This document shows positions 1-11,154 of a stretch of DNA of 64,000 nt, in pieces (position 1 is the first letter of the stretch; each line of letters starts with the position of its first letter). The DNA lies in contig CM060733.1 of the NCBI GenBank assembly GCA_030704615.1, forward strand, positions 36,890,001 to 36,954,000, read 5' to 3'. The DNA is from Takakia lepidozioides. Taxonomy: Eukaryota > Streptophyta > Takakiopsida > Takakiales > Takakiaceae. The notes below the pieces were generated by a model, which worked only from the letters and a program-made list of their open reading frames with translations, ran no database searches and was not told where the DNA came from. The position numbers were made by a program, and so were the translations under genes.

Positions 1-688
1 TCTTAGAGCATACAAAACCAGCAGTGCAACTTATATGCCATCATTTGGGATACAAAAACCCTGCTGAGAAAAAAACGTAATAAAAATGCTACTGAAACCC
101 TACAAACAATATCTCACGCCAAAAAAACCTTACAATCCTTACATATTGTGATTTCATGTAATGCTGCCTCCACAGTTCATAAAACCAGATACCTTGAGCA
201 TAATCACAGCTTCCAAAACAAACCAAGAGATTATGGGCACATGACATCTTGTGGCACTACTGGGCATGTTATAAGGATGTTATGTGCGGCATGATCAAGA
301 CCAAAACAGGGGGGTGGGGGGGGGGCTGTCTGAAAGCAGTAACTGCTGCTCCTCTCAGCCCCCCCCCCACCATTCCAAAAAATATATATATATATATATA
401 TATATATGGGGGGAAAAAACTCAGACTTTAAAATATGAGACATGAAGGTAGACTCGGATACTTATGTCTGTGCATGAAGATGATAGGTCTGGAAATTGGA
501 AAGCAAATGCACCATCGTATTAAATGGATATAAAGCTGGTAGAACTGATGGCAGACTGAACGAGCTTATCAAGCACAGAGACGATCCCATGAGCTTATCT
601 GAAATCCAAAACCTGGCTGAGAATAAACCCAAACAAAAACCCTATTGAAGCTCGGTAAGCAGTTCATGTTAAGCAATGGCACAAAGAA
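1..688. other. No gene recognised; low-complexity stretch inside
   Basis: No coding segment with a recognisable family is visible. The stretch lies 3' of the FCP1-like gene on the minus strand and could hold its last intron and exon, but I could not identify that exon. It contains a C-run and a TA dinucleotide run, listed separately. Confidence 0.5.
359..408. repeat. C homopolymer followed by (TA)n microsatellite
   Basis: About ten C residues are followed, after a short spacer, by roughly 13 TA units. Simple-sequence DNA; no function implied. Confidence 0.9.
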
Positions 689-1546
689 TTAACAAAACAT
701 AGAAAAGATGTGACATACGTGCAGTGGTCGTTGTCCAAAACTGTGTTTGCGCACATGATCCTTGAAACTAGGAGCATAGGCAAGTTCTTCCAAATAGGGT
801 ATGACTCCCATCAGCCCACTGTCAGCAGGTCCCGTATGATGATTCCATGACACCGGATAAATCCCTGAGTGTAGAGGATTGCGAGAGCCTTTGTATGGAG
901 TATCATCTAGAAGAATAGTATTGTCCACTGTCCATTGTGGCATCTCCCGCCAGAGTCTATCAAGACACTTGTAAAAGTAGGGCCTCCCATGATATCACTA
1001 GGTGCCATGGTGACTTTCACAATGGGATTGATCCCATGTGAAATCAAGCTGGGAAGCGTATTCCCGAAATATGAAGTCAACCGTGGCCTTCACATTGTGG
1101 GCTTGCGCTGACAATCAGAGGCCAACTTCAAAATGTTTAAAACATTCCGCAATGAACTCATACACACAAGGCCTCAAAATGACTTTCTTTGTGCCACATG
1201 ACTTTGCCACAACCCCCGGTGGAGTATATACAGCCCCATAATTAGCATCACATAGCAAGCCATTCAGATCTAGAATTAAAATATGTTTGGAGGTGGGAGG
1301 GGTGGGCTTATCAACTCGTTTGATTGCCGCATCTCTCACGTCGTGTGTTGTAGGTACTCCACTCTCATTTGCAACTTCAGACCCCATAGTGTTGAGTACT
1401 GCTGCTGCCGGTGGTGTGCTAGGTAGCACTTCATCATCTGCGACAAATGTGCTTTCATGAGGGGAATGAGTTTTGTTTGTGGTGGTAGACTGCAATGCCG
1501 CATCATGTGGGAGATGACTCATCCGAAAAATAGTTTTTTTTATCAA
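689..1546 (-). pseudogene. FCP1/NLI-interacting-factor-like phosphatase (HAD family), interrupted by tandem stops
   Basis: Read on the minus strand, the segment carries the FCP1 homology (HAD phosphatase) signature. There is a hydrophobic strand ending in LDLNGLL (HAD motif I, with Asn replacing the second Asp of DxD), then VILRPCVYEF, then LWLSAQAHNVKA and DQSHCE, and about 40 codons later ILLDDTPYKG (motif IV, Asp-Asp). Family members are protein serine phosphatases, best known for acting on the RNA polymerase II tail. A plausible splice donor (GTATGT) follows RPLH near 719. A TAG-TGA pair (about 981-986) interrupts one otherwise continuous frame between the DQSHCE part and the YFYKCLDRLW part, so as written this is a pseudogene or a misread splice site. 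The first in-frame ATG is near 1522; the preceding codons open with TTG. The ~70 codons before the catalytic strand are low-complexity and unconserved. Confidence 0.7.
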
Positions 1547-1549
1547 AAC

Positions 1550-2049
1550 TGGAATTAAAAAATACAGGGATTGGGAACTGCAATTAAATATTGCAGTTCC
1601 TCTCTTACATTACACCCATTTCTTTTGGTTCTCACCAAAGTGTCTTCTCCTCACAAGATTCGCCCATCTCCTTCATTCTAAGTCCACATGGTCGTAGTGT
1701 TGGGCTCAATATGATTGGTCTAAAAAATGTCCTGAGTATAAACTGCGTGGCAATTTGTGAAAGTTGTTGCTTAAACAGACAGGCTTTCTTGCGGTTTACT
1801 GCTTCTGAATCTTCTCCCATTATTCGTGAGTAGCTTTCTGTAAGTCTGGCTTCAAGTACAAAGTTACATTTTCTTTATTGTCTTTTCGGATTATCTTAAG
1901 ATTCTTCTCAATTTTCTTCGTCACTATTTAGACCTGAACCTCGCTTTGTCATCCATGTCATCTTAGGTCAATTTCTCTTGGGTCTGTTTATCTTATTAGG
2001 ACCTTCTAAAGACAATACTTCTTGGGCCTTCAGTCCTTACATTGTTCTC
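1550..2049. other. Unassigned AT-rich DNA
   Basis: Nothing recognisable on either strand; short open frames only. It lies upstream of the FCP1-like gene, so its promoter or 5' exons could be here, but no sequence signal supports that directly. Confidence 0.4.
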
Positions 2050-2965
2050 ACCTTAAACCATATACCCTAAACATAATTCGAATGTTTGATGCACATTTTT
2101 CAAGAGTTACAAGGTTGGGCATAATAGAATGGCCCTTAGGATATTTCATTCAAGTCTAATTTCTTAGGTGACAAGTCACTTGTACACTTTCCCAGATTTT
2201 TTGGTCCATTCATACCCAGTAGTATGTTTACTACACTACTCAACTCCGTACCCTAAAACCTAATTCGAATGTCTGATGTCTATTTAATTTATTGCTTCCA
2301 GTTTTGGATGCAGTCGTAAAGGAGGGGATATTTCCTGAATTGTTGTACGACCTCCACGTAAAGACTCACATTCCATAATTGTTTATCTATTTATAGTTCT
2401 CTAAAACCTAAACCCTAAGCCCTAAGCCCTTAAACGTAACTCAATTGTTTGATGCGCATTCTTCATAGATTAGATACAATCTATGGCTAGGAAATTTTAT
2501 TCCCTAAACCCTAAATCATAGGTGACAAGTCATCTGTACCATCCCAATATTTTCTTTTCCATTCATACCGAGTACTATGGTTAGTACCCTCGCAAACTCT
2601 ATACCCTAAAACCTAATTTCAATGTTTGATGCTTATTTATTTATTACTTCCAATTTTAGATACGGTCGAAGTGGTGGGGATAATATTTCATGAATTGTTC
2701 TACGTATGGATAAAGACTCAAACTCCATAATTGTTTGTCCATTTACAGTTTTCTAAAATCCTAAACCCTAAACGAAACTCCACTGTTTGATTCACATTCC
2801 TCATAGAAATTTGGATACAATCTGTGGTTGGGATATTTCATTAACAAATTTTCATAGGTGCCAAGTCATCTTTATTTACACTTTCCTATATTTTCTTTTC
2901 CATTCATACCAAGTACTGTGTTTCAATGTACCCTAGCAAACTCTATAATCTAAAACCTAATTCCA
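2050..2965. repeat. Degenerate tandem repeat (~345-bp period) with telomere-like CCCTAAA motifs
   Basis: The phrase CTAAAACCTAATT(C) recurs near 2251, 2604 and 2947, giving a period of roughly 343-353 bp. Matching sub-phrases recur between these points: TTTGATGC(G)CAT then TTCATAG, GGTGACAAGTCA, CCATTCATACC, and ACTCCATAATTGTTT. Each unit also carries one to three CCCTAAA-like heptamers (2404-2431, 2502-2516, 2760-2774), the plant telomere heptamer on this strand. About 2.6 diverged copies are present. This is satellite-like DNA, not a functional telomere. Confidence 0.7.
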
Positions 2966-3546
2966 GCTTGGTTCAATGACTTTATAGCTGAATCTACATG
3001 ACACTCTTCCACAATATTTGGACCTTTCGAAATGATCCCTAAATATTTTGAAATATAATTCACATGTTTCATTGAAATCCAACCTTATTCTATTCAATGT
3101 TTTAATCCATCAATTGAAAACTTGCAATACATTGGTTCATGGTACTACTATACTGTAAGCATGGTATGGATGTTTACTTTTCATTTGTATATTATCTTCT
3201 TGAATCATCTGTTTATGTCATACATCTATCAATTTATTAATAACTTCATTCAATCAATCTTATCTTTATAATTTTCTGATGCAAAGTACGTCATTTGACT
3301 TATCATTCGATGTTACATGAATGGGATTGTGCAACTTCACAAGTTAAATGACTCAATATTCCACGATATTATTATTAATACTTGAATTAATTTTAATTAT
3401 GTTATATATTAAGTTTGGTCCGGATTTAAGCCAAAAGTCCGGAATTACTTAAAATAGGGTTATGTGCTGTTCAGTCCGTCGCTCCACAGAAACAGCCTGT
3501 GCTGCACGTGATGATGTGTCCACTCTAACCCGTGTCACATCTTGTT
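2966..3546. other. AT-rich DNA, nothing recognised
   Basis: Very AT-rich with no coding or structural signal I can support. It ends where the segmentally duplicated block begins. Confidence 0.5.
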
Positions 3547-4330
3547 CAGCCATAGTGTTTGAACACTCATTCCGTATCCTCAATGCTCCCACATTTGGCA
3601 TACATGTCCACGAGGGTGTTGTTCAGAATCACATCTGGTACAATTCCAGCTTTGGTGATGTCACCATGGACCTCTCTCCGCTTTTCCAGAGCTCCCAGGC
3701 TTGCACACGTATTGCAAATACAAACAAATGATGTGGTTGGGCTTCACCTCTTCGCGCAACATTTGCTCATAGGTGTCCAAAGCATTTCTACCACACCCAT
3801 GCTTGGTAAATTCTGCCAACATTATATTCCACGTGATCAAAGATGTTGAGACATTCTATTGAACACTTGGTGAGCATCCATGATGCTCCCGCACTTAACA
3901 TACATGTTGACAAGGGTGATGAGTAGAAAAACATTTGGCGTGAATCCACGTAGGATAATGTGGTATGCGCCTACTTTACAGCCTCCAGACCATCCATCTT
4001 GATGCACTTAAGCAAGAGACAGACATATGTATCTGAAAATCTGCTGAAATGTCTCCTTGGTTTAAAGTCTGTAGAGCCTCTGTCAATCTGCCTGCCGCAC
4101 AAAGTATCTTCACATGCCCCAGAAGTGCAAGAAGAGGCATCGTGGACTCCTTCTCTTGATCCTCTTTCCAAAGCTGTGGTCATGGTTGAGGTGCTTGTAT
4201 TATCAATTGTGCCGTTGCAGTTGCTGCCTTTAGTTGACCATAAACCCCTGCAGGTTTCTGTAGCTATTGATCTACATGTAATCATAGGTAATCTGAATTG
4301 CATCTGCTTCTCTCTGTAGTCCAACATGCA
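3547..4330 (-). pseudogene. PPR protein N-terminal relic
   Basis: Minus-strand translation in shifting frames gives PLS-type PPR pieces in the right order: SDTYVCLLLKCIKMDGLEAV near the N-terminus, then a broken repeat, then HGCGRNALDTYEQMLREEVK, ASLGALEKRREVHGDI, and finally NNTLVDMYAKCGSIED near 3590. The frame changes several times and stops intervene, so this is not a working gene. It resembles the intact PPR gene at 8.2-10.4 kb and is probably an old dispersed paralogue. It is repeated at 50452-51235. Confidence 0.8.
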
Positions 4331-5798
4331 TTCACCTTTTTTGTCTCCATTGTCCTACCATTGACTGAGGTCGGAACAGTGTTCATTCCAAAGCTTCTCC
4401 TCATCTCTATTATCTATTTCTGGATACTTTCTTGCTGCCACATCGGCAGTAACTTGTCCAAGTCACTCCAAACCACCATAGATCCACCCAACGAGCTAAT
4501 TTACAGAATTCAATATGCATCTTAGGGCCGAGTCTGATGAGAGGGCAAAATAGGCGGAAATAGGTTGAAGAAGAAGGTGTGTCATGACCCATGAAGACCA
4601 TCAACCCAAAATGACCTCTTGTGTGTGCTGCTTGTGTCCATAGTCAAGTAATGTTGGATCGGTCTGTGAGAACCACCACAGTGCAGCTAAGCAGGTAGAG
4701 ATTGAAACACGGCCTGGCAAGACCAAGCTGACTCTCGCAAGAACCTTATAAACATCAGGAAGAATACCAAATCATGGTACTAATAGGAGCCAATAGCCCA
4801 CATTGGACTCCAGCACCAGCCAACAATAATCCTGAAGTAGTTACCCCGCTTACTGAACGAAGTGTTCTATACTCACCCTCCGACAATTATAAATCAATCC
4901 CTCTTGGTCTTGGCACACAAAGGGTTCTTTCAAGAACTCTGAAATATGCTCATTTTTTTTCCTGGGATTCTCACTGGAGAACGTTCTCTTGGATGCGCCG
5001 TTTGAAGAAATGCCCTCCGCACAGTTGAGCTCTAGAACCCTTCTTACTTCATGGCTGTATATTATAGATCGCCTCGGCAAGCCAAACCTATCTAAACCTG
5101 TTTTAAATGCCAGGCCTTATCAGCCTATATAGCCATTGCGCGCGCTCTCTCTCTCCTTTGAACATCAACAAAATCAGGGAGGAAAATGGTCAGTCTCGAC
5201 GAAGTATCGTTCAAGAAATTATTTTCGGATTTTTCGGGCAATCCGGGCAAATAGAAAGAAATTGACGACGTACGAAACGTGGCGACGACAGGTGGCTACG
5301 AAACGTGGCGACGATGACGTGGCACTATGGCACCCTATTCCAGCTCTACGCTAAACTAGCTCTCGACCTTCGGTCGTCACTAGAATTTTATCCTTACCCG
5401 ACTGGGATTGTATGTGCACACAAATATAAAACCTGGACCTGGAGGGTTCATTTTTTAATTAAAAAAGAGCAACACGGACCCTGGGGTATATTGAAAGCCC
5501 AACACTGGTTGTTACTTGTTACCGGGTTAAATAATTGCGTGGACCCTCAATACTAGTCCAGGGAAAAAAACCGTCCTTTCAGGTGTATTTATTCCTGTGG
5601 TTTTGGGTGAGGTTACCTTAAGAGCCTCCCTACTAAACTGACTCATCAAGAAAGGTATCTTGATATAATGGATGTTATTTTTTTTTATCTTTTTGTTTTT
5701 CTTTGAAGGCATGAGAGAGCTCGAAATTTTGTTTTCCAAGAAAGGTTGAGGAAAAAATAACCTCAAATACAAGCCATGAAGGCTGAGGAAGGGGATGC
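3547..5798. repeat. Segmental duplication, left copy of block A
   Basis: Aligns by eye, in the same orientation, with 50452-52680 at high identity with scattered substitutions and short indels. The left edge is the phrase CAGCCATAGTGTTTGAACAC; the right edge is GGGGATGCCGGC. It contains a PPR relic (minus) and about 1.4 kb (4331-5798) with no recognisable gene. Confidence 0.92.
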
Positions 5799-6325
5799 CG
5801 GCCGATGACCAAAGTGACCACAAAAAGCCCTATTGTAGGGGCTAATCAAGGGTTCCCCCTCCTTGGTTTGGAGGGTTCAAAGGAAAGCTGAAGCCTTGGA
5901 TCTGCCTCGTTGGAGCTTCCACGGTGTCTCCAGTTAACATCTGATTCATCTTCATCAGTGGGCGAAAGGCGGGTGCTGACTGAGCTATTTACATGTATAT
6001 TTTTCCGAGGAACATTTTTTCAAAATATTGGACCAGAGAGCTGGTTGTCCAAAATGTGTAGTCAACCGGTGTGTAGCTAGTCCGGCGGATATCCTCCAAT
6101 CCGGATGTTCAATTTCTCATACCCACGGGATATGATTAGTAAAATTGGATGGATCCAGTTCTGGATAGAGCGATACAGGGGGTTGATATCCAGATGGGTG
6201 TATATGTGCCCAACACTGCTTTTAACACGATGACGTGGCGTGACGACGATGACGTGTCTACGATGACATGGCTACGATGACGTGGAACTATGGCACCCTA
6301 TTCCTGCTCTACGCTAAACTAGTCT
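5310..6325. repeat. Short direct repeats of a TGACGTGG-containing phrase
   Basis: The phrase around GGCACCCTATTCC followed by GCTCTACGCTAAACTAG occurs at about 5325-5360, 6287-6322 and, in the duplicated block, about 52200-52235. Immediately upstream of each are runs of ACGATGACGTGG-like units. TGACGTGG is a core seen in plant bZIP sites, but with no gene start nearby I treat this only as repeat structure. Confidence 0.5.
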
Positions 6326-7882
6326 CCGAGAATTACTTGCATGATCTCCTGAACACTTCCCCTTTGCTTGCTAATAGGAAGTAAACGTGTGTATACTATT
6401 CGAGCAGTGGAAGCGAGCCTTCGGACTGTGTCTTCAGAGACTGCGGGATGGCAGCGATGGTCAGTGCGCGAGGAGGCGCCATGGCCGAGGTCCAGTTTTT
6501 ACCTTGCGGTCATGCTTCGGGAGTCCTTGCCCCATTCACGGCTTTAACAGGCCAGGCTGGGGAGGTGGAAGGGGTGATGCCGGGCCCCAAACTGTTGCGA
6601 GGGATGGCCATGACGCGTCCCAGCCTGCAGGGATTATGAAGAAAGGTGTAGATATTTGGAATTTGGGTGATCTTCTTGGGTTGAGTCTAAAGTGAGAGCG
6701 ACGTCGGAACCCAACCTGACAGAAACTACATCCATCTTTGGTCGAAAACCTTCACTTAAGGGCGGTAGAGAACTATATTCGAAACCATTTCTTCCTTCCA
6801 TAAGCTCTTTCAGTATCTGCTGAAATACCTTACATGTCTTCAATTCATATGAGAGGGGAGGTTAGTTTATGGAGCACCTTAGAGTAGCATTCCAAAATAA
6901 TCACTAGGAGCTATTAAAGGATCGCTTTCTGCTCTATCACTCCTCAATATAAATTGAGATGGTCAGAAATCGGCGACGTTCTCATGGTCTTGTAGTGTTG
7001 CACACAGGTGAAGCAATGAGCGAAGAGTACCTCAGATCCTGCGAGTATTCTGCCAGGTGCTTGAACTCATGACAATTTTGCTCTTCCTCGCAATAAAAGC
7101 AGCAGTTCTTATTAGGCTGTTCGATGTAGTTCCCTATATTTTAAAGAAGCTTGGAGCTTTGGTGGTTTTAGTCTGGTCGATTGAAGCATAGCTGCTCAGC
7201 TGCCCATGGCGAAAGTTCAGCTGCACGACACAAGGTGGAACACAATCTGGTGAAATTTTATCTCAGATTATGATCACATATGGGCTGTGGATGGACATGA
7301 GGCTCATGGTTGCCTTGAAAGGCGGGATTGGCCATAACCAGCTCCATAAGTTTCTGCTGGAAGATCTTATTTTTGGGGTTGAAATTTTTGTGTCCAAGAA
7401 GCTAGAGGACGAAGGTACTAAACTTGTAGATGTCATCCACTGCTGCATTGGCTCCTCTCAATAAAGACTCGCGTTACTGCAGTTCTTGCATGCAGGTCCA
7501 GCAATGAGCAAAGAACAGCTGTGGCAGGAGGTCTTCTCACATCCTACACAGTGGTGGGACAACAGGTTTGAGAAGGTAGGCTATCTTAGTCTAGGAGTTT
7601 GGCAGTGGATAAGGAGGGCTTGCGACTGAAACTGGCCTGCCAATGTTTTGTGGACTGAATTGTATGTCTAGTTGCTTAGATTATTGAGCATTTTTCTCTT
7701 TGTGGCGAAAAAGCAGCTAGAGATGTCTTACACCGCAGCAATAAGCACATAGTTTTTCCATTTTAGCCAGACCAGAAATTAGGTTGCCCAAGCTCTTTGA
7801 AGCATCGTCGGGGATTTGGTAATTGTAGCCTGGTCTATGGAAATTTTTTGGTTGAAATGAAATCACTGCTCCCCACTTATGG
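5799..7882. other. Unique DNA between block A and the PPR gene
   Basis: Missing from the right copy of the duplication. Short open frames at 6.4-6.7 and 7.26-7.46 kb match no family I recognise. The PPR promoter should lie toward the 3' end; I see no clear TATA box placed to support a start. Confidence 0.5.
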
Positions 7883-8161
7883 TTGTCACAGAAAAATCCA
7901 AGGTCACCATACCTCAGACATAAGCGCACAAAAGAAGCTGTTTGGATTCTCGGTTGGTTAAACCCTCCTGGGGTGACAGCGGAGCTAGCTGCCATAACGC
8001 CAGTTCGACCTCAATCTGCCAATGGTCCAGGTTATGGGCGAAGGACAGAGCCTGGCCAAACTTGGTGTGTGGAAGAAGTCGAGTATCAACCACAATCAGC
8101 CTGGTTTGGAGGACCAAAAAGGAAACTAAACAACTCTTCTGGCACTTCCGGTGGGGATGTG

Positions 8162-10435
8162 ATGACACTTTGTAAGAAAGGACATTTGAAAGAGGCACTG
8201 CACATTTTGAATGAACAAGGCATACGAGCAGACTCCAGTACATATGTCTGTGCCTTGCAGGGTTGCACAAAAATGCAAGGCCTAGCAGAGGGAAAGCAGG
8301 TGCACGCCCATATTATCCAAAGTGGATTTCAGCCAAACATTTTTCTGCTGAACACCCTTGTGAACATGTATGCCAAGTGTGGCAGCGTGGTGGATGCACG
8401 CCAAGTGTTTGACAAAATGCCTGAAAGAGATGTAGTTACGTGGAATACAATGTTAGCAGGATATGCAAAGCATGGGCGTGGTAGGGAGGCTTTGGAGATA
8501 TATGAGCAAATGATACAGGAACGGGTGATCCCAAATAGGGTCACATTCGTTTCTGTTCTGAAATCATGTGCCACAACGGGAGCCCTGGAAAAGGGCATAG
8601 AGGTTCATAATGACATCATGAAAACTGGAATTGTGCCAGATATTATTTTGGGGAATGCCCTTGTTGACATGTATGCCAAATGCGGGAGCATGAAGGATGC
8701 GCGTCAACTGTTTGAAAAGATGGTTAAAAGAGATGTGGTCTCATGGAGCTCTATGATAGCAGGATATGCTCAACGTGGGTATGGTAGGGACGCTTTGCAG
8801 ATCTACGACCAAATGATACAGGAAGGGGTGACACCCAACAAGGTCACATTTACTTGCGTTCTGAATGCGTGTGCCCACCTAGGAGCTTTGGCAAAGGGTA
8901 TAGAGGTCGAGGCCGACATCAAAAAAGCTGGAATTGTGCCAGACATCATTCTAGAGAATACACTTGTTGATATGCACGCCAAATGTGGGAACATAAAGGA
9001 TGCATGTGAAATGTTCAACAAAATGGCTCGACGAAATGTGGTCTCATGGAACGCCATGATCAGTGGATATGCTCACCATGGCTGTGGCAGTGAGGTTTTT
9101 GAGATCTATGAACGAATGTGGCAGGAAGGGGTGACACCAAATGGGGTCACTTTCACTTGTATTCTCAATGTGTGTGCCAACCTAGGAGCCCTGGAAAGGG
9201 GTGTAGAGGTCCATGCTGACATCATGAAAATTGGATTAGTGCAAGACATCATTGTAGAGAATGCCCTTGTCGACATGTATGCAAAATGTGGACGCCTGAA
9301 TGATTCGTGGCAATTGTTTAACAGTATGGCTAGACGAAATGTGGTCTCATGGAACACCATGACTGCAGGATATGCTCAGCATGGGCGTGGTTGGGAGGCC
9401 CTCGAAATTTATGCGCAGATGAGAGGGGAAGGGGTGATGCCTGACAACGTCACATTTATTTGTGTTCTCAAGGCGTGTGCGAGTCTAGGAACCCTGGAAA
9501 AGGGCAAAGAGGTCCATGCTGACATCCTGAAAGCTGCAATTCTGCCAGATATTGCTCTGGAGAATGCCCTTATCGATATGTATGTGAAATCCGGGAGCAT
9601 GATTGATGCCCATAAAATGTTTGCCAATATGGCTGAAAGAGATGTAGTGTCATGGACCACCATAATTGCAGGATATGTTGAGCATGGGTGTGGTTGGGAG
9701 GCCATCGAAATGTATGAGGAAATGATACAGGAAGAGGCGAGGCCCGACAGGTTCACGGTCAATTGCGCTCTCAATGCGTGTGCCACCCTAGGATCCCTAG
9801 AAAAGGGCAAGCGCATCCATGCTGACATCAGCGAAAGAGGAATTGTGCCAGATATTATTTTGGAGACTACCCTTGTGGATATGTATGCTAAATGTGGGAG
9901 TATGGTGGATGCGTATCAAATGTTCAACAATATGGCTGAACGGGATCTGGCCTCATGGAACGCGATGATCACTGGCTGTGCCCAGCATGGGTGCAGTAGG
10001 GAAGCCCTGCATCTGTTTGAACAAATGCAACATGAAGGCTTGAAGCCAAATGATATCTCCTTTATAGGTATTCTCTCTGCATGTAACCACAGGGGCCTGG
10101 TGGACGAAGGCTGGTATTACTTTGACTCCATGAGTCAAGATCGTGGCCTCACTCCTACAGTGGAACATTTTGGCTGTATGGTAGACCTTCTTGGCCGTGG
10201 AGGGCGTTTGGATGAGGCAGAGGACTTCATTAACAAAATGCCAGTGGAACCAGATGCTTCGCTGTGGAGGGCCTTGCTTGGTGCCTGCAGAATTCAAGGC
10301 AACGTGGAGTTAGCAGAACGTGCCGCAAAGGGCATTCTTAAATGTGATCCACAGCAGGAGGAAGCATATGTGCTGCTAGCAAATGTCTATGCTGCAGCTG
10401 GGAGGTGGATGCCAGAGCATAGGTTAGAAAAATGA
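8162..10435 (+). CDS. PLS-class pentatricopeptide repeat protein (organelle RNA-binding, editing-factor type)
   Basis: From the first in-frame ATG (8162) this encodes 757 residues with no intron. The frame is open 93 codons further upstream (to 7883) without an ATG, so an upstream coding exon is possible. The body is a 303-bp (101-residue) P-L-S triad repeated with perfect phase: the YAKCG landmark falls near 8370, 8673, 8976, 9279, 9582 and 9885. P motifs are 35 residues (VVxWN...), L motifs 35 and S motifs 31. After the last triad come the terminal L2/S2 units (HFGCMVDLLGRGGRLDEAED) and an E1 motif (EEAYVLLANVYAAAGRW). Proteins of this class bind organellar transcripts one base per repeat and guide C-to-U editing. 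No obvious transit peptide is visible from the ATG. The frame breaks at 10433 inside the E2 region, and a decayed DYW tail follows. It may still act in trans like E-class proteins, or be a recent pseudogene. It is absent from the right copy of the duplication. Confidence 0.9.
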   Translation: MTLCKKGHLKEALHILNEQGIRADSSTYVCALQGCTKMQGLAEGKQVHAHIIQSGFQPNIFLLNTLVNMYAKCGSVVDARQVFDKMPERDVVTWNTMLAGYAKHGRGREALEIYEQMIQERVIPNRVTFVSVLKSCATTGALEKGIEVHNDIMKTGIVPDIILGNALVDMYAKCGSMKDARQLFEKMVKRDVVSWSSMIAGYAQRGYGRDALQIYDQMIQEGVTPNKVTFTCVLNACAHLGALAKGIEVEADIKKAGIVPDIILENTLVDMHAKCGNIKDACEMFNKMARRNVVSWNAMISGYAHHGCGSEVFEIYERMWQEGVTPNGVTFTCILNVCANLGALERGVEVHADIMKIGLVQDIIVENALVDMYAKCGRLNDSWQLFNSMARRNVVSWNTMTAGYAQHGRGWEALEIYAQMRGEGVMPDNVTFICVLKACASLGTLEKGKEVHADILKAAILPDIALENALIDMYVKSGSMIDAHKMFANMAERDVVSWTTIIAGYVEHGCGWEAIEMYEEMIQEEARPDRFTVNCALNACATLGSLEKGKRIHADISERGIVPDIILETTLVDMYAKCGSMVDAYQMFNNMAERDLASWNAMITGCAQHGCSREALHLFEQMQHEGLKPNDISFIGILSACNHRGLVDEGWYYFDSMSQDRGLTPTVEHFGCMVDLLGRGGRLDEAEDFINKMPVEPDASLWRALLGACRIQGNVELAERAAKGILKCDPQQEEAYVLLANVYAAAGRWMPEHRLEK

Positions 10436-10678
10436 TGGAGTACAGTGGTTCAGAAAGTAGCCAGGGAGCAGCTGTTGAAGGCAACAACTAATTGCACATT
10501 TGTTGTGGACGGCAAAACTGCAACCAAAATGAAGGAGGAAGGTTGCCCTATCCATGCCATCAAGAACCGTTGGGTCTGAGGTGACTCCCACACCACGACA
10601 CAGATCATGGGATGAGCAGTTCTTTTAAGGGACTACAACTGCTTTCAAGTGGGGGTGCATTCTTGTGGGAATTACTGA
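10436..10678 (+). pseudogene. Decayed E2/DYW tail of the PPR gene
   Basis: In the same frame as the PPR ORF, after its TGA (10433), recognisable DYW-family pieces continue: FVVDGKT, then directly PIHAIKNRWV, then GDSHTTTQIM, VLLRDYNCFQ, and VHSCGNY at the end. In intact DYW proteins these correspond to FVVxDK, PIRIxKNLRVC, GDCHT, IxxRDxxRFH and CSCGDYW. TGA codons sit at 10577 (where the CGDCH Cys is expected), 10613 and 10676 (where the final Trp is expected). The stretch holding the catalytic HxE motif is missing between KMKEEGC and PIHAIKN. The E2 part is readable only by changing frame (VRKMMEYSGS in +1). So the deaminase domain is dead. Confidence 0.8.
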
Positions 10679-11154
10679 GTGAATCAAGCAAATACATGGA
10701 AGAACTGAACCAGTCCAAACTTGAGGACTGGAAAGCTTATACTTCATCGTGTTTTCGGTAAGCGAAGTCTAAGATCCTTTACATTCAGCAGTCAGTTGTG
10801 GATTTTCTGTGAATCACAGTGCAGTATGGAAACTGAACAGCAGCAGTGAAATCATGGCAGAGGAGTCGATGACCCATTGCAGCAGGTAACTATATGCATG
10901 AAGAAATCCAGATTCCGATTCTTTTCTGGAGGCTGCATCTTGCTTCAACCCTCTACTTTGAAAACGTCACCTCCCACATCTGAAACCAGAAAAGGCCAAA
11001 ACATTTGTCAACTAAAGATTGACATATATGAAACAACTTTGTTCTCCAGAAGATCTTTAACAAACTTCGTTCAAGTCAAGCAGACTGGAGCTCAATGTGC
11101 CCAAGGATAGGTGATAGAGAGGGGAGGGTGCACGCCAGAAAAGCATCTGCAGCT
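10679..11154. other. 3' flank of the PPR gene, nothing recognised
   Basis: No coding family, RNA gene or repeat identified. Confidence 0.4.

Noticed and set aside
7914-10297. Minus-strand open frames opposite the PPR gene
   Set aside because: Shadows of the 303-bp PPR repeats; they repeat with the same period and have no independent signal.
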